Assembly (NCBI GenBank): GCA_903813345.2 | Contig: CAIIXF020000002.1 | Span: 16,378,467 to 16,442,466, forward strand | Origin: Owenia fusiformis | Taxonomy: Eukaryota > Annelida > Polychaeta > Sabellida > Oweniidae | DNA: 64,000 nt | Direction: 5' to 3' | Shown: in pieces, positions 23,044-34,700 of the stretch | Layout: each line of letters starts with the position of its first letter | Numbering within the stretch: position 1 is the stretch's first letter | Notes under the pieces: generated by a model | Told to the model about the DNA's origin: nothing | The model's database searches: none | What the model saw: the letters and a program-made list of their open reading frames with translations, nothing else | Translations under genes and position numbers: made by a program

Positions 23044-23506
23044 CACTTGATACTACCTTGAATTATTGCACTCAAGCTGATTGGCTGAGACACACTTGTT
23101 GGCGTGTCCAATTCCGTCAATCAGAACATAGTATTTCATATATCACTGTGGCTAGTCGATCCATGTGGATGCAGTCATTTATATGCAATGTTTCGTGGGT
23201 TCTCGCGTACATTATAGTGAATGGGGTCGTTGAAAAAATATGACAGAAAATCGAGGTAAGTGATCTCAGAGTTTCTACTTAACATATTGACTTGAAATCT
23301 TGCATACATATTCAATATACATAGTATGACAATGTGTGAAAGTTTCAGCTAGCATAGTCCTGTTATAGGAAAGATATTTGAACAACATTTTGTAAACGTC
23401 AACATATATGTATCAAATGGATTCAACTATGTATCATTTGGATTCAGAACGGTAACAAATGAATGCTATAATAAATTATGCTTTTATCATGATGATTTAT
23501 TTACAG

Positions 23507-23985
23507 ATGGACAACTGGCCAGATTTTCTTTGTATCCATTGTTCGGATAAACATTCCTTATTTAGTGAAGTAATTAGCCACACCATTACAATACACCCTC
23601 ATGAAGAATTGAAAATTGATAGACTTTATATAGTCCCGTCAACTGGAAAATGCCATTACAGAAGGAAAAACTATGGTTTCATTCCTAATACTGTTAATTT
23701 GAAAAACGGGTCCATAACATGTAATAATGACAATGACGATGTTGAAATTAGGTACGCCAATCAAGTGAATTCAGAGCCCAAGAACCATCAACCCACTGAA
23801 ATACCCACAGATCAAGTTTCAGAGCCATTAACATTCCTTGAAAGTGACAATGGGCAGCCAACAGATGGACCATCTGTAAATCTTGGTGATTTTGTCAGGT
23901 CAGCTGAAAGAGCCTACAGATTCCTTGAAAAAAATGACCCAATTTCAAGAATTATATCATCTATTTACAATTTTTTGAAATCGTG
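23507..23985 (+). CDS. Orphan exon with a C2H2-like finger (uncharacterised)
   Basis: The frame starts at an ATG directly after a TTTATTTACAG acceptor-like site and ends at a good GTAAGT donor at 23986. If unspliced it stops at 23987-23989. It encodes 160 residues. C-x2-C-x12-H-x4-H lies near residues 9-29 (from CIHC to TIHPH), followed by a basic stretch KCHYRRKNYGFIP, then an acidic Pro/Ser-rich linker and a short amphipathic C-terminus. I do not recognise the protein. It may be a host exon or part of a transposon-derived gene. No neighbouring exon was securely found. Confidence 0.4.
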
Positions 23986-24016
23986 GTAAGTGGAATCTTT
24001 CCAATTACCAATATAG

Positions 24017-24143
24017 GATTATTATTGTTTTTGGACACTGTGGACTATTTCACCACTCCATGTGCCAAACAAGTAAGATACAGAAAGGAAACTAAATACT
24101 TTTGGTTCATGGGCTTTCGTCTGTTTCACGGGAAGTTTCTGAG
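24017..24143 (+). pseudogene. Possible second coding fragment after the C2H2-like exon
   Basis: Open sequence reading LLLFLDTVDYFTTPCAKQ and RYRKETKYFWFMGFRLFHGK, bounded by an AATATAG acceptor-like site and a GTAAGAC donor-like site. The gap to the previous exon is only 31 bp and the phases do not fit. I read it as a broken continuation or a separate exon fragment. Confidence 0.25.
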
Positions 24144-24239
24144 GTAAGACTTTATTCATTTTTACTTTTAATTCTTATGATAATAAAATATAACTAGACT
24201 TTTGAAATTGAACAAGTTCAATTTCAGACTCCAGATCTA

Positions 24240-24320
24240 GACTTTTTTAAGCCCAGTCATCCAGAATAAGCCGAGTCATCCAGAATAAGCCGAGTCATCC
24301 AGAATAAACTGAGTCATCCA
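24240..24320. repeat. Short tandem repeat, period 19
   Basis: AGTCATCCAGAATAAGCCG and close variants occur four times in a row just before the GA-rich block. Confidence 0.75.
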
Positions 24321-24324
24321 GAAA

Positions 24325-24662
24325 AAGATGGATGGATGGATGGATGAAATAGGAAGGAGGGATAGGATAGAATAGGAAGGAACGATAGGATAGAATAGGA
24401 AAGGATGAGATAGAATAGAATAGCAAGGAATGATAGAATTGAAAGGAAAGGAAAGAATAGGAAGGATAGATAAGAAGGATAGGATAGGATAACATGGGAT
24501 AGGATAGGAAGGATAGGATAGAATAAGAAGGAACGATAGGAAAGAGTAGGAAAGAAGGATAGGATAGAATAGGAAGGATAGGATAGGAAGGAAAAGATAT
24601 GAAGGAAAGATAGATAGAAGGAAGGATAAGATAGGAAGGATGGGTGGAAGGATGGATGGATT
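24325..24662. repeat. GGATA/GGAAGG-type simple repeat
   Basis: About 340 bp of purine-rich microsatellite (GATGG, GGAAGGATAG, GATAGAATAG). The long open frames on the minus strand (poly-Ile/Leu/Pro/Ser) are by-products of this composition. Confidence 0.9.
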
Positions 24663-24699
24663 TTTCAACATTTTCTTCACTTCTCTTGACTTTCTATCA

Positions 24700-25990
24700 G
24701 GATACCATAAGATCGATTTTTCTCGAAATTTTAAAACGCCATAACATAAGTCGGATCGAAATTTGGTTTGCAGATTCAGATCCCTTAGGAAAATTCTATC
24801 CTTAATTCATAACTCATACGTTAAATTTAGAGAAGTTTTTATTTTGACCTACTTTTCAGACACCATATCTCAAAAGTGGGTCAAAATATTTTCTAACAGC
24901 AAAAAGCTAACACTATAAGCACACTCCTGGCTACATAAATACCAAATTTTGAAGAATATAATTAAGGTGTAGTGTCAGAATCGAAAAAATGAGGAAAAGC
25001 TTTGAATTTGACCTAGATTTTGACCTAGGCCCTGGACTGGACTTGGACCTAGACTTGACTTGGACCTAGACAAACACTGGACTTGGACCTGGACTGGACC
25101 TTGACTTGAACCTGGAAATGGACTGGAAAGGTATTTTTTCAATTTTTTCACTTTTCTTGACTTTCTATAAGGTTATCATCAGATCGAATTTTTCTCGAAA
25201 TTTCAAAGCGCCATAACTTCCGAACCGGAAGTCGGATCGAAATTTGATTTGCAGGTTTGGATTTCTGAGAAAATTCTATCCTTAATTCATAACTCATACG
25301 TTGAATTTGGAGAACTTTTTATTTTGACCTACTTTTCGGACGCCATATCTCAAAATTGGGTCAAAATACTTTCTGACGGCAAAAAACTAACACTATTAGC
25401 ACACTCTTGGCTACATGTATACATCATTTCGAAGAATATAATTAAAGTGTAGTGTCAGAATCGCAAAAATAAGGATAACTTTGAATTTGACCTAGATTTT
25501 GACCTAGGCATTTTGGTGTCCAAATTTTGAAGCTAGATGGCTTTTGAGGTTCCATTCTTTTAAAAGCTTTCATTGTATTTAGCTGAACTCAGTCTATATT
25601 TCGTATTTTTCACTTCAATAAAATCTTTTTTTCCCATTGACTTAACATTGGCACCACATTTAGCGATTTTTGAGCTTTCAAAACGCAATAACTTCAGAAC
25701 CGGAAGTCACATTTGGTTTGCAGATTCGGATTCCTGAGATCATTCTACACTTATATCATAACTCACATCTCGAATTTGGAGAATTTTTTGTTCTGACCTA
25801 CTTTCCGGACACCATATCTCAAAATCGGTAACAGTAATCAAAAATCTGATGGCACACTTATGAAAGGGCTGTTTCTAAGCTACATGGTGATAAAAGACAA
25901 AGTTGTTTCGATAAATAACGACGAAGATAATAGACAGATTTAAGATTTGACCTAGTTCTTGACCTTTGACCTAGATAAAAAAATTGACCC
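24700..25990. repeat. Three diverged direct repeats of about 460 bp
   Basis: Blocks starting near 24712, 25180 and about 25655 share TTCTCGAAATTTTAAAACGCCATAAC-type text (at most 20 shared bases at a stretch), ACTTTTCAGACACCATATCT and TTGACCTAGATTTTGACCTA. The first two are close and the third is more diverged. A GACTTGGACCTAGACTTGAC-type microsatellite separates the first two. Non-coding. Confidence 0.75.
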
Positions 25991-27387
25991 AATTTCCGAG
26001 AAACTAGATACTGGACCTAAATTGACCATATACAGGACTTGACTCAATGTCTTCTAGTTAAGGAGAAAACGTGTGTAGAAGAATAAAGAAGAAGAAGAAT
26101 ACTGACAAAAGCTATAGACTCCAGATTTACATCTGGGGTCTAATAAAAATGGTCCTGATCAACACAGGCTTCGCTATAAGTATTGCAGTAGCACATTGGT
26201 GGAGGAGGCCATGGTTCTTTACCATGCATTTTTAGTGCGCTTTAGCTATTGAAAAGGTTGCCGCATTCATCGCACATGTGGCGTGTTGGGGCAGTTTCCT
26301 CCACTGGCTGTACGACAACCAGATCCATCTACAAAATAGTTGTGATATATATTGAAAATAAAATCAAAATGTCCATCATCTTGAGTAAACATCAGATTAT
26401 CGTTGGGCATCAAATATTCACCATATACTACTGTAAAATTATATTTTTGTTGAATTATTGTCCCAACTCAAGTTTATATGTAACCATATTTGTTTCTTCC
26501 TGATGTATCCAATGAGAGCGTTTAAGAAATATATGTAAAATATTAAAAATACACACATTCAAAATGATTCAATTAAAACCTAGCCAGTCTGTTCATTGAA
26601 TCCAATTAGAACGTCTACTAATCCACATGATACATCATAATTAAATTGCTTTTTAAAGCGGATATTTCATACCATAACCCAAAAATAGTATAAAATGCGT
26701 TGTATTTGTATTTTACTTCACACGGACATATTTGTGTACGTGAAATAATTATATTACTTGAATTTTTTATTCCCCATTATAAGGTAAACCTATGGCAAAT
26801 TATACATACCTTCTCACGGATATGAGCGAGGTGATAAAACTGGTCGAGTGAACTCGTTTGAGTTATCTATTCGCTGTAAAATTATCAGAGAATGTGTGTT
26901 TATAGCGTTGCTTTGGTTTGGTAAATCAATGAAGTATGATATACACGGATGAGTAAATGTAGATTATTTAAACAAAAGTGCAAATTTCTTCCATTGAAAA
27001 GTACAGAGGCGGGTACTCACGAAACATTACATGTGCTTGACTGCATCCACATAGATCGACTAGCCACAGTGTATATAGCATTATACTGCTCTAATGCACT
27101 CGGTCAATTTTTAGATTCTCATGAAACTGATAAACTTATCAATTTCATACAGTTGAATGAAATCTATAAATACAATTGGTGTCATAAGGAATAACACTCC
27201 AGGTGCTTAAATGCGGGTCAAATGTAATATTGACTGAGTGTCAATGTGATGCTTGTTGTCAACCATTGCAGAAGTTTCCTTGCAAAAGTTGCATTCTTTT
27301 AAGTGATACTGTGTGAAAATATATGCAATGTGTGAAAACAATTTGAACCCAGGACTCAATGCCACTGGTGATCCGCTCGATTACGCT
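25991..27387. other. Intergenic region without recognised genes
   Basis: AT-rich, with a GAAGAAGAA stretch at 26080-26098. The open frames here lack splice sites and family features. Confidence 0.4.
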
Positions 27388-27547
27388 GCACTGGCGGATT
27401 CAGAAGCTAACAAGCTAAGGGGGGGGGGGGCAAAGAAGGCCAAATTATGCCCAAAAAGAGGCCCTACAAAATTGTTGGGCCCTAAAAACATTTCTGGGCC
27501 CACAAAAGGGAGTGAAGGAGGGGTGGGTCCCCTGGACCCGCCAGTGC
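27388..27547. mobile_element. Small TIR element, 160 bp
   Basis: Ends GCACTGGCGG (27388) and CCGCCAGTGC (27538-27547) are perfect inverted repeats. Inside are a G10-type homopolymer near 27420 and GGGCCC-rich sequence. It resembles a MITE; the family was not determined. Confidence 0.55.
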
Positions 27548-28187
27548 AAAGGTCGGAACTTCGAACGTAAATTTTTTCTTTTTTTCTTATTTCACGCATT
27601 GTATGCAGAATTCCCACGACATTTTTATCACACACGTGTGTCAGTATCATATGTCTAAGAAAATGTACAAGTTTGCGAACAAATAGATCAGAAGACAACA
27701 GAATCGTCGATTTAATACCTCACTATACTGTTACGTAAACGGAACGGGTAAGAAGTTTGTACGACGTGTTGAGAATGGGGCGTGAATTAAGACATTCTCC
27801 GTTACATTCATTCATTCCCAACATACATACCGCCATCCCAAAGAATGCGCTAGGGCATCTTCAAGTTTGCTCATATGAATATTGCACCCTGCATCGCATG
27901 CTTTCCGCACTTACAACTGTCACTCAGCCACGCGATGGACGATACTTAATTTCATAAATGATTTATATGTGTACACAGTAATGTTGTAGTAAAGAGAATG
28001 AACTCATAAAACGATCAAATGTCGGGAACCCAAAGTGCAAAATAAATACTTTATTCTTTTATTTGTATATATATCAATCTTCTCTGTTGTTAGAAACTCT
28101 TAAAAGTTATTACCCGTTGCGTATGTATGTGGTTTGTCTAAGACATATTCGTATTTACAGGTTGATTCAACCAACCTACAGACAAAT
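27548..28187. other. Upstream region of gene B
   Basis: This should contain the promoter and 5-prime UTR of gene B. An acceptor-like TATTTACAG at 28152-28160 just before the chosen start suggests an untranslated first exon upstream. No firm promoter element is visible. Confidence 0.4.
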
Positions 28188-28755
28188 ATGGAGATTGATG
28201 TGTCCGATCCTCACGAAAGTAATACAACTCGAGATGTTCGTACTGCTGCAAGCAAGGCTTCTGTTACTTCTGTAAAGAAACCGGGGTCCAGACGGAGACA
28301 GCCCGGGGGTGAAAGTCAGACAAGAAAATCTACAGCAAACTCTATCAGAAGCTCTCGCATTAGTATGTCTTCCAGAAATGAAAGTGTCAAAGCAAAAAGC
28401 AATGAATTGTCTCAAAGAATCGAAGAGGGGGAGGAGATTCAGGACATTACAGCTAAGCAAGCAATGCCAGAAATTGGCTCGATGGAGAAGCAGGCGACTG
28501 AGATCTCATTAGGAACGCGAAAACCAACGTTATTCCTCAGTCGAGCCGCCACTAGAATTATCACAAAACAATCGAAAACACATTCGCCAGAAACTGTTGG
28601 TTTTGGTAGCAAAATGCCAACGAATCTATCTGATGCTAGTCTAGGAGATGATGAGAGTGATATTGCTAATGAACTGAACATGATAGCAGACCTACTGAAG
28701 CAGCCAACGATACATAAGGAGTTCACGTTTTCGGGATATGACATCATGAATGACG
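28188..28755 (+). CDS. Gene B exon 1: basic, Ser-rich N-terminus
   Basis: The exon ends in phase 1 at a GTACGT donor. It encodes 189 residues, with a KPGSRRRQPG stretch near 31-40 and TRKPTLFLSRAATRI at about 110-124. The upstream end may be an untranslated exon border at 28161. Confidence 0.85.
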
Positions 28756-31700
28756 GTACGTAAGAGACAATTCCATATCATAGAAATGAACTAATTTTGT
28801 TCTCCTTCTTTGTAAAACCGTAAAATATTTCTGTTTATTTGGCTTTCTTTGCAATTTATAAAAATCATCATGATTGGATGATTATCTTTTGTTCATCTTA
28901 ATTTCAACATAGACAGAGGCTATGAGCTTTATATTTGCCTTGTTGTGATGTCAGCTTTCCTCCGTCCAGAAGTCGATTTATGTCATAATCCCAGGCTACT
29001 CATGTTCTATCATGTAAAGGACACCCTATAAGCAAGAATCTTTTGAAATAACTCATGACAAATAATTATTTGCAAAACCCAGAAATGTATATTAATGTTC
29101 ATCAACACAAATCCATCATAATCCATTGAATTAACGTTTAGTCGATACACCATCACCAGCTGGGAGCCGTCTGACAATGGAACGGAAAGAACGTGTTTCG
29201 ATGTATGAAGTAATGTGTAAAAGGGAGAACGTCTTACCAGAACAGTGCGTACTCACAAAATTGATGAAATCTAGTCTTAACGTGCAGGGTAGGAAGCTTG
29301 GGCCCAAAGGTGTCAAAGCAATGGCAGTTGCTATACTTGTAAGTAAAAATAAACAAGAAGTATATACTGTATACAAGGGTTGTCCCAGTAGTAATGCACT
29401 CACTATATGCTCTAACTTTACTTCTGGGACAACCCTCGTATTTTTTAAATCGCACTAAGAACATTCATGTTTTACTCTTTTTGATATAACTTTGAATCAA
29501 AGTGATCCTGAAGAGATACCGTTGTCCAAGTATCTGGGTTTTTGGTATAATTTGTGCTCTTACGTAACATGGTCACTTTCATTTAAGTTTCATACTTTAA
29601 TATATTTATTATATACATAATCTGACATCTAGTACAACATAGTTATATGAAAATATGTTTTTGATAGTAGAATAGTGATTTAAGATCTGTTGTTTATTGA
29701 AAATGATGATATATGAAACATTTTCAGATCTGTTACTCATGTGTTCTTTATCACAGACTAATAATATAATATCCCCCTTTATTCCAGAATAGTGATATAA
29801 TATCTGTACTAAATCTGGATGACAATAACATCCAGTCAGAGGGCGCGGGCTACATAGCAGATGTTCTCACAGCAAAAACAGTAATAACCGAATTGGTAAG
29901 TCCAAATGCATACAATATTAATTTTTGAAATCAATTGCTTGATCTCTTCTGAAATCAGGAAATGATAAGATTTGACAGCCGGACTTAAACTTGGTCTTAG
30001 AAAAGCCCTTATCTTAGTATTCTAAATGAGATTATATATAGGAGGATTGGCTCCCAGGGTTCCATCTCGACATTCTGCCATATAAGGAGTCATGTCCGGA
30101 TTACAAAATTCGAAACAAAATAGTCACCATTTTTTCACTTCAGAATTTGAATCGCGAGTTTGCGGTAGAAATCAGCACGGAACATATTGGCTGGAGATTA
30201 AACATATCGAGTTGGAATTCTTGGATTCATTCCTCCATGTATGCGTATCTAATATAATATATCTCATACATTCAAGGTGCTTTCCCACAATGCCATAGGT
30301 AAAGAAGGCTTTGAGGAACTGTGTGACGTATTAGAGGACAATTTAACTATACGGGTACTTGATATACGAGGTATCTAAACCAATGAAATTATTTCACTGA
30401 TATACTATGTCTCTGTCAACAAAGTCCTGAGAATTCCCATATTCGTCAAGATGCAACTTTTGACAATATTACCGTAATTCTATTTCTTTATATAAGCTTT
30501 ATGTTAGTAACTTAGAAAACAAGAAGGTAGATGCAAATCTAATTCTGAGTCACTTCGTTGAGTAATTATCTTGGAGATCAAATACAATATTTTTTAAACC
30601 TTGAAATTAAAAACTCTGAAGAGTGAACTAAAACTAAAATATCTATGTGCAGCATGGCATGTGATTTTAGACAATCATATCTTTAACCACGAATACTTTC
30701 TGGGCATAAATACAGTGGTTTTCTTTAAAACAATATATTTTCTTTCAAGTGATGATGAAAAATATCAATCGAACAATTCGAAATTATGAAAAGAGACCCA
30801 ATGTCAACATCTTTTTCAAAATGGTGAATCTATTTACTCAAAAGAGGATCTTTTTCTGTTTTTTATTCCATGAAAAGATTATTCAACAATGGGTCCAAAA
30901 CTTCTTCAAAAGTAGAATAGTATTGAAAGTCTAGTTTTGAAGATATCAATCTTCGATGACCAAAATTATGCTGAAAACAATGGATAGCATGAGTTTTCCC
31001 TATGGGAAAATAACATGGGATATGTGGTTTTTAACTAACGGATTTCAATACGCATCAACTTTTCAGAAATTGTTAATATAGTGTAAAAGAAACTTTCGAT
31101 GTTTAAATTGAGAGAGACAATGTCCTCTTTTTAGAAAATGAGCCTTACATTTTTTTAAAAAGTGCAAAGGCGGGGTCCTATAAACCATCATGGGGGAAAG
31201 ATATGACTGTCTGAAATCACTTGCCATACTGCACATGGACCTTTACGATTTAACGATTTGCCTCAACATGTATCTTACCTTTGACATTTCAGGCAATCAC
31301 CTAAAAGATGATTCTGCGCCGTTATTTGCCAAGGTCATCGAGGTAGGTAGTCCAGACTCTGTCATCTGAAAAATACATATACCAATATGTTTATCCCTGA
31401 TTATTTGAAAAATGTATTTTTTGCGTATTTTACTGTTATCACTACGCCTATGAAATGTGATAACTAGTCACAACATGCGTTTTAAATAGCGAGCAAGCGA
31501 AGTTTTGTACTGATTGCAAAATTACTATTCTTTTATTTATTCAGATTCTGGCTTTTCTCTCGTTTGAACTTTGGTTTAAGATGTAAGAACTTTAAAAAGT
31601 AATTGTATTTTATTTTCTAGAATAATATCCACCTGAAAGATGTTAACCTTAGCCATAATGACTTCCGTGGAAGCGGCGCTGTAGCCCTAGGGTTGTCACT

Positions 31701-34700
31701 AAGTTAGTATTGAGAGACGAATAAATTGAGTGATTTCGCAACTCACTTATAGCATGTTTATTATCCCCGTCGTCTATATAAGAGTATCACACTTATGGAC
31801 GTACAGCGCTGCACAATGAATGATGACGTTATCAAACTCTTCATAATAAGCTATACGTTATGCGGGAATAATAAAAAGTGAGTTGCGAAATCTCTCTATT
31901 GTCATGATGATGCCCACTGTTATGTGGCAGAGGAAGAGGATTGATTAGGTATTGACTTTTATTGTATATTCGTGTTTAATCGGCAGCTCGATCTTTTTTC
32001 ATCCACCTAGAGTTTGCCATCTCTGATGACGACAACACATTGCAGCAAAATTGAAACTAAAATCCGGTCATTATGATAATACGGAGGAATATAAATCGTT
32101 TATGAACTTTATCTTCCAGGAAACAATGATACCATCGAGTACATGGATCTCAGCTGGAATCACCTGAGAGGTAGAGGTGCAATATCAATAGGTATCGGAC
32201 TCAAGGTAAATTTGTCACTATTTTTATGGTGTTCTGTCATTGCTATAGCCTACCTTGACAATTTGCATTGTTTCCCAGCGTATAAATACAGGCCTGTGAA
32301 TATTATAAAGTATTAAAACATGTTTATTCACATTTACACAATCGAAATGTAATTTCCATTTCATTGATAAAAAATATTCATCAAAAATAACGTATCATTA
32401 CGTGCCTCGTACGGACAAGTACATGGATCGGAAATTCCGGGTTCTTGCGGGCATCGTTATGACAGACCATTACAGAGCTTTGAAATAACGAGCTGTTTTA
32501 TGGGCCTTCCCGTACGGGCAAGTACATGGCTCGAAAATTACCAAAAATGACGGGCCTTGTTACGGGCCTCGTACGGGCAAGTATAGTCTGTATAGATGGG
32601 TCGGATATTATGGGTTCTAACGGGCCTTTTGAAACCAAGTCAGTATGAGGCTCGGAAATTACGAGCAATTACGAGATTCGTCACAAGACCCGTTCAAGGT
32701 TGCAAGGTTGTACAGAGCCCGTTGAGGGAACGGGGCTCGTATAACCACGCACGGACCCCGATGTAATTTGCCATTTGCCAATCAAACAGAAAAACAGTTT
32801 TTCACGTATTATATTAATGTTTTGACCCCAAAACTTATTTGAATTAAAATAAAAATTAATAATCCTAGTTTATCCTCCTAGTTTAATTACACTTAAAATC
32901 CATATGTTCAGGAGAACCTTGGGCTGAAGATACTCAAGTTGGGATGGAACGGATTTGCAAATGACGGTGCGGAAACCATAGGGAAGGCATTGGCTCGTAA
33001 CAGTACCCTGTTGGAACTTGATCTAACAAACAACAGAATTGGGACAATTGGTCTTGGGCATATTGTAAAAGGTCTGCAGAAGAACTACACGCTAGTTGCT
33101 CTCAAGGTACGTTATTTACGTAGTTTTTGTTTATTATTTTATTTTCTATAATTGTTTCTATCAATAAGTTTGAAGACGACATACGAGTATATTTATATCT
33201 TAACTTTACATCAAGTACTGTTTTACCCATGTTAGCTTCATGTTATCGAGTTGGTCACTTTTTGGCCCGGTGTAGGAAGTGTAGGGTGACCTAAATACAA
33301 CTCTTTCCCTTATTATCTTATACACAATCAGGGCCAACAAGGGCCGTTTAGAAAGGGGACCATAATCCCCGGGGGACCATAATTTCTTTCACACCGGCCT
33401 GTACATGTTTTGAAATGTTACCCATTTTTCACTCACCCTGTACATGTTTTGAACGCTCCCCATTGTTGTTAATGATTCCAGCTCGGCCAGAACCCACTGA
33501 GAATGGTCGCCTGTGAAACAATTCTTCAAAGTATAATAAAACACTCATCAATTGCACTGAAAGAACTTGATTTACGTGATATTCCTGTCAGCAAAGATTT
33601 TAACAAGCTCCTGAAGCAAGTCAGACAAACGAGGATATTTGTCACAGTTACTGGACAGGAACTGGTTGGAGACCTTATAGAAGGGGAAGATGACGGATTG
33701 GATTGGAATAAGGATCCTAGGACAGTATGTTTGGATTCTTGTAACAGCCTAATTAAAAACATGTTACATTTGACAAAAATGCCACATGTCGTATGTACAT
33801 GTATAATGAACACAACGTCACTCCCCTCATAATCATGCCCATAATGGTTGTGTTTGTTTCCAACATTATGTAATATTCAGTAATTAATGATAAAAAGTGT
33901 ATTAGATATCATATAATATGCCAAGGAATGACTCATATTCTAAAATTATATCAATTACTAGATAGTATACATTTTGCAAATAGAAAATATTTTTTCTATT
34001 ATTATCTAATTTTCTAGGTTCTGTTTGAGTATATGAAAAGGGAAGGATTCAGAGTTATCGATCTATTCAAAAAGTTAGATACGGATAACAGCAACTCGTT
34101 AACAAGGAACGAATTCAAGAATGGGTTACTGGTAAGTGCATTTGTGATATGCTGTCAAAAGATATACAGACAAAATTGCTGTGATGAAAAATCAACGATA
34201 ATTTACAACTTATAAGTAAAGATTTTTGGATCGGTGAATGATAATGATAAATCATTTGTTTCTTTTATTCTTACTCAAAAGGGCAGAATACTAAAATGCC
34301 ATGAATGGGTATAATAATTTTTTTTATTCATGGTTTCCATTCGTGGATAAAAATCATATCACTCATAAATCATAGGATATCCTCTATATATCAATTTGTT
34401 GAATCATTCCTCACTTTATATCATGTACAATTGCAAATGTGAGGTTAGTTTAAAGGCAAAATTATGCCCCCATTAAGTTAATACTAAGCATCCTTTATTA
34501 TAGGACATCGAGGTGCCCCTGACAGAGTCTCAACTGGACAAGCTTCTAGATATAGTAGATGAGGACAAAAGCGGTGACGTTGAATTAAAGTAAGCCACAA
34601 CAATCAATACATAATATTATCTCATCGCTTGCACCCATTTCAAGTTTGGAGGTACATGTATTCCTTAACATCCGGATGTGGTGATGCACAGAGTTAAATT

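Noticed and set aside
24276-24680. Long minus-strand open frame, Ile/Leu/Pro/Ser-rich
   Set aside because: It is produced by the GGATA/GGAAGG microsatellite and has no start context or family features.
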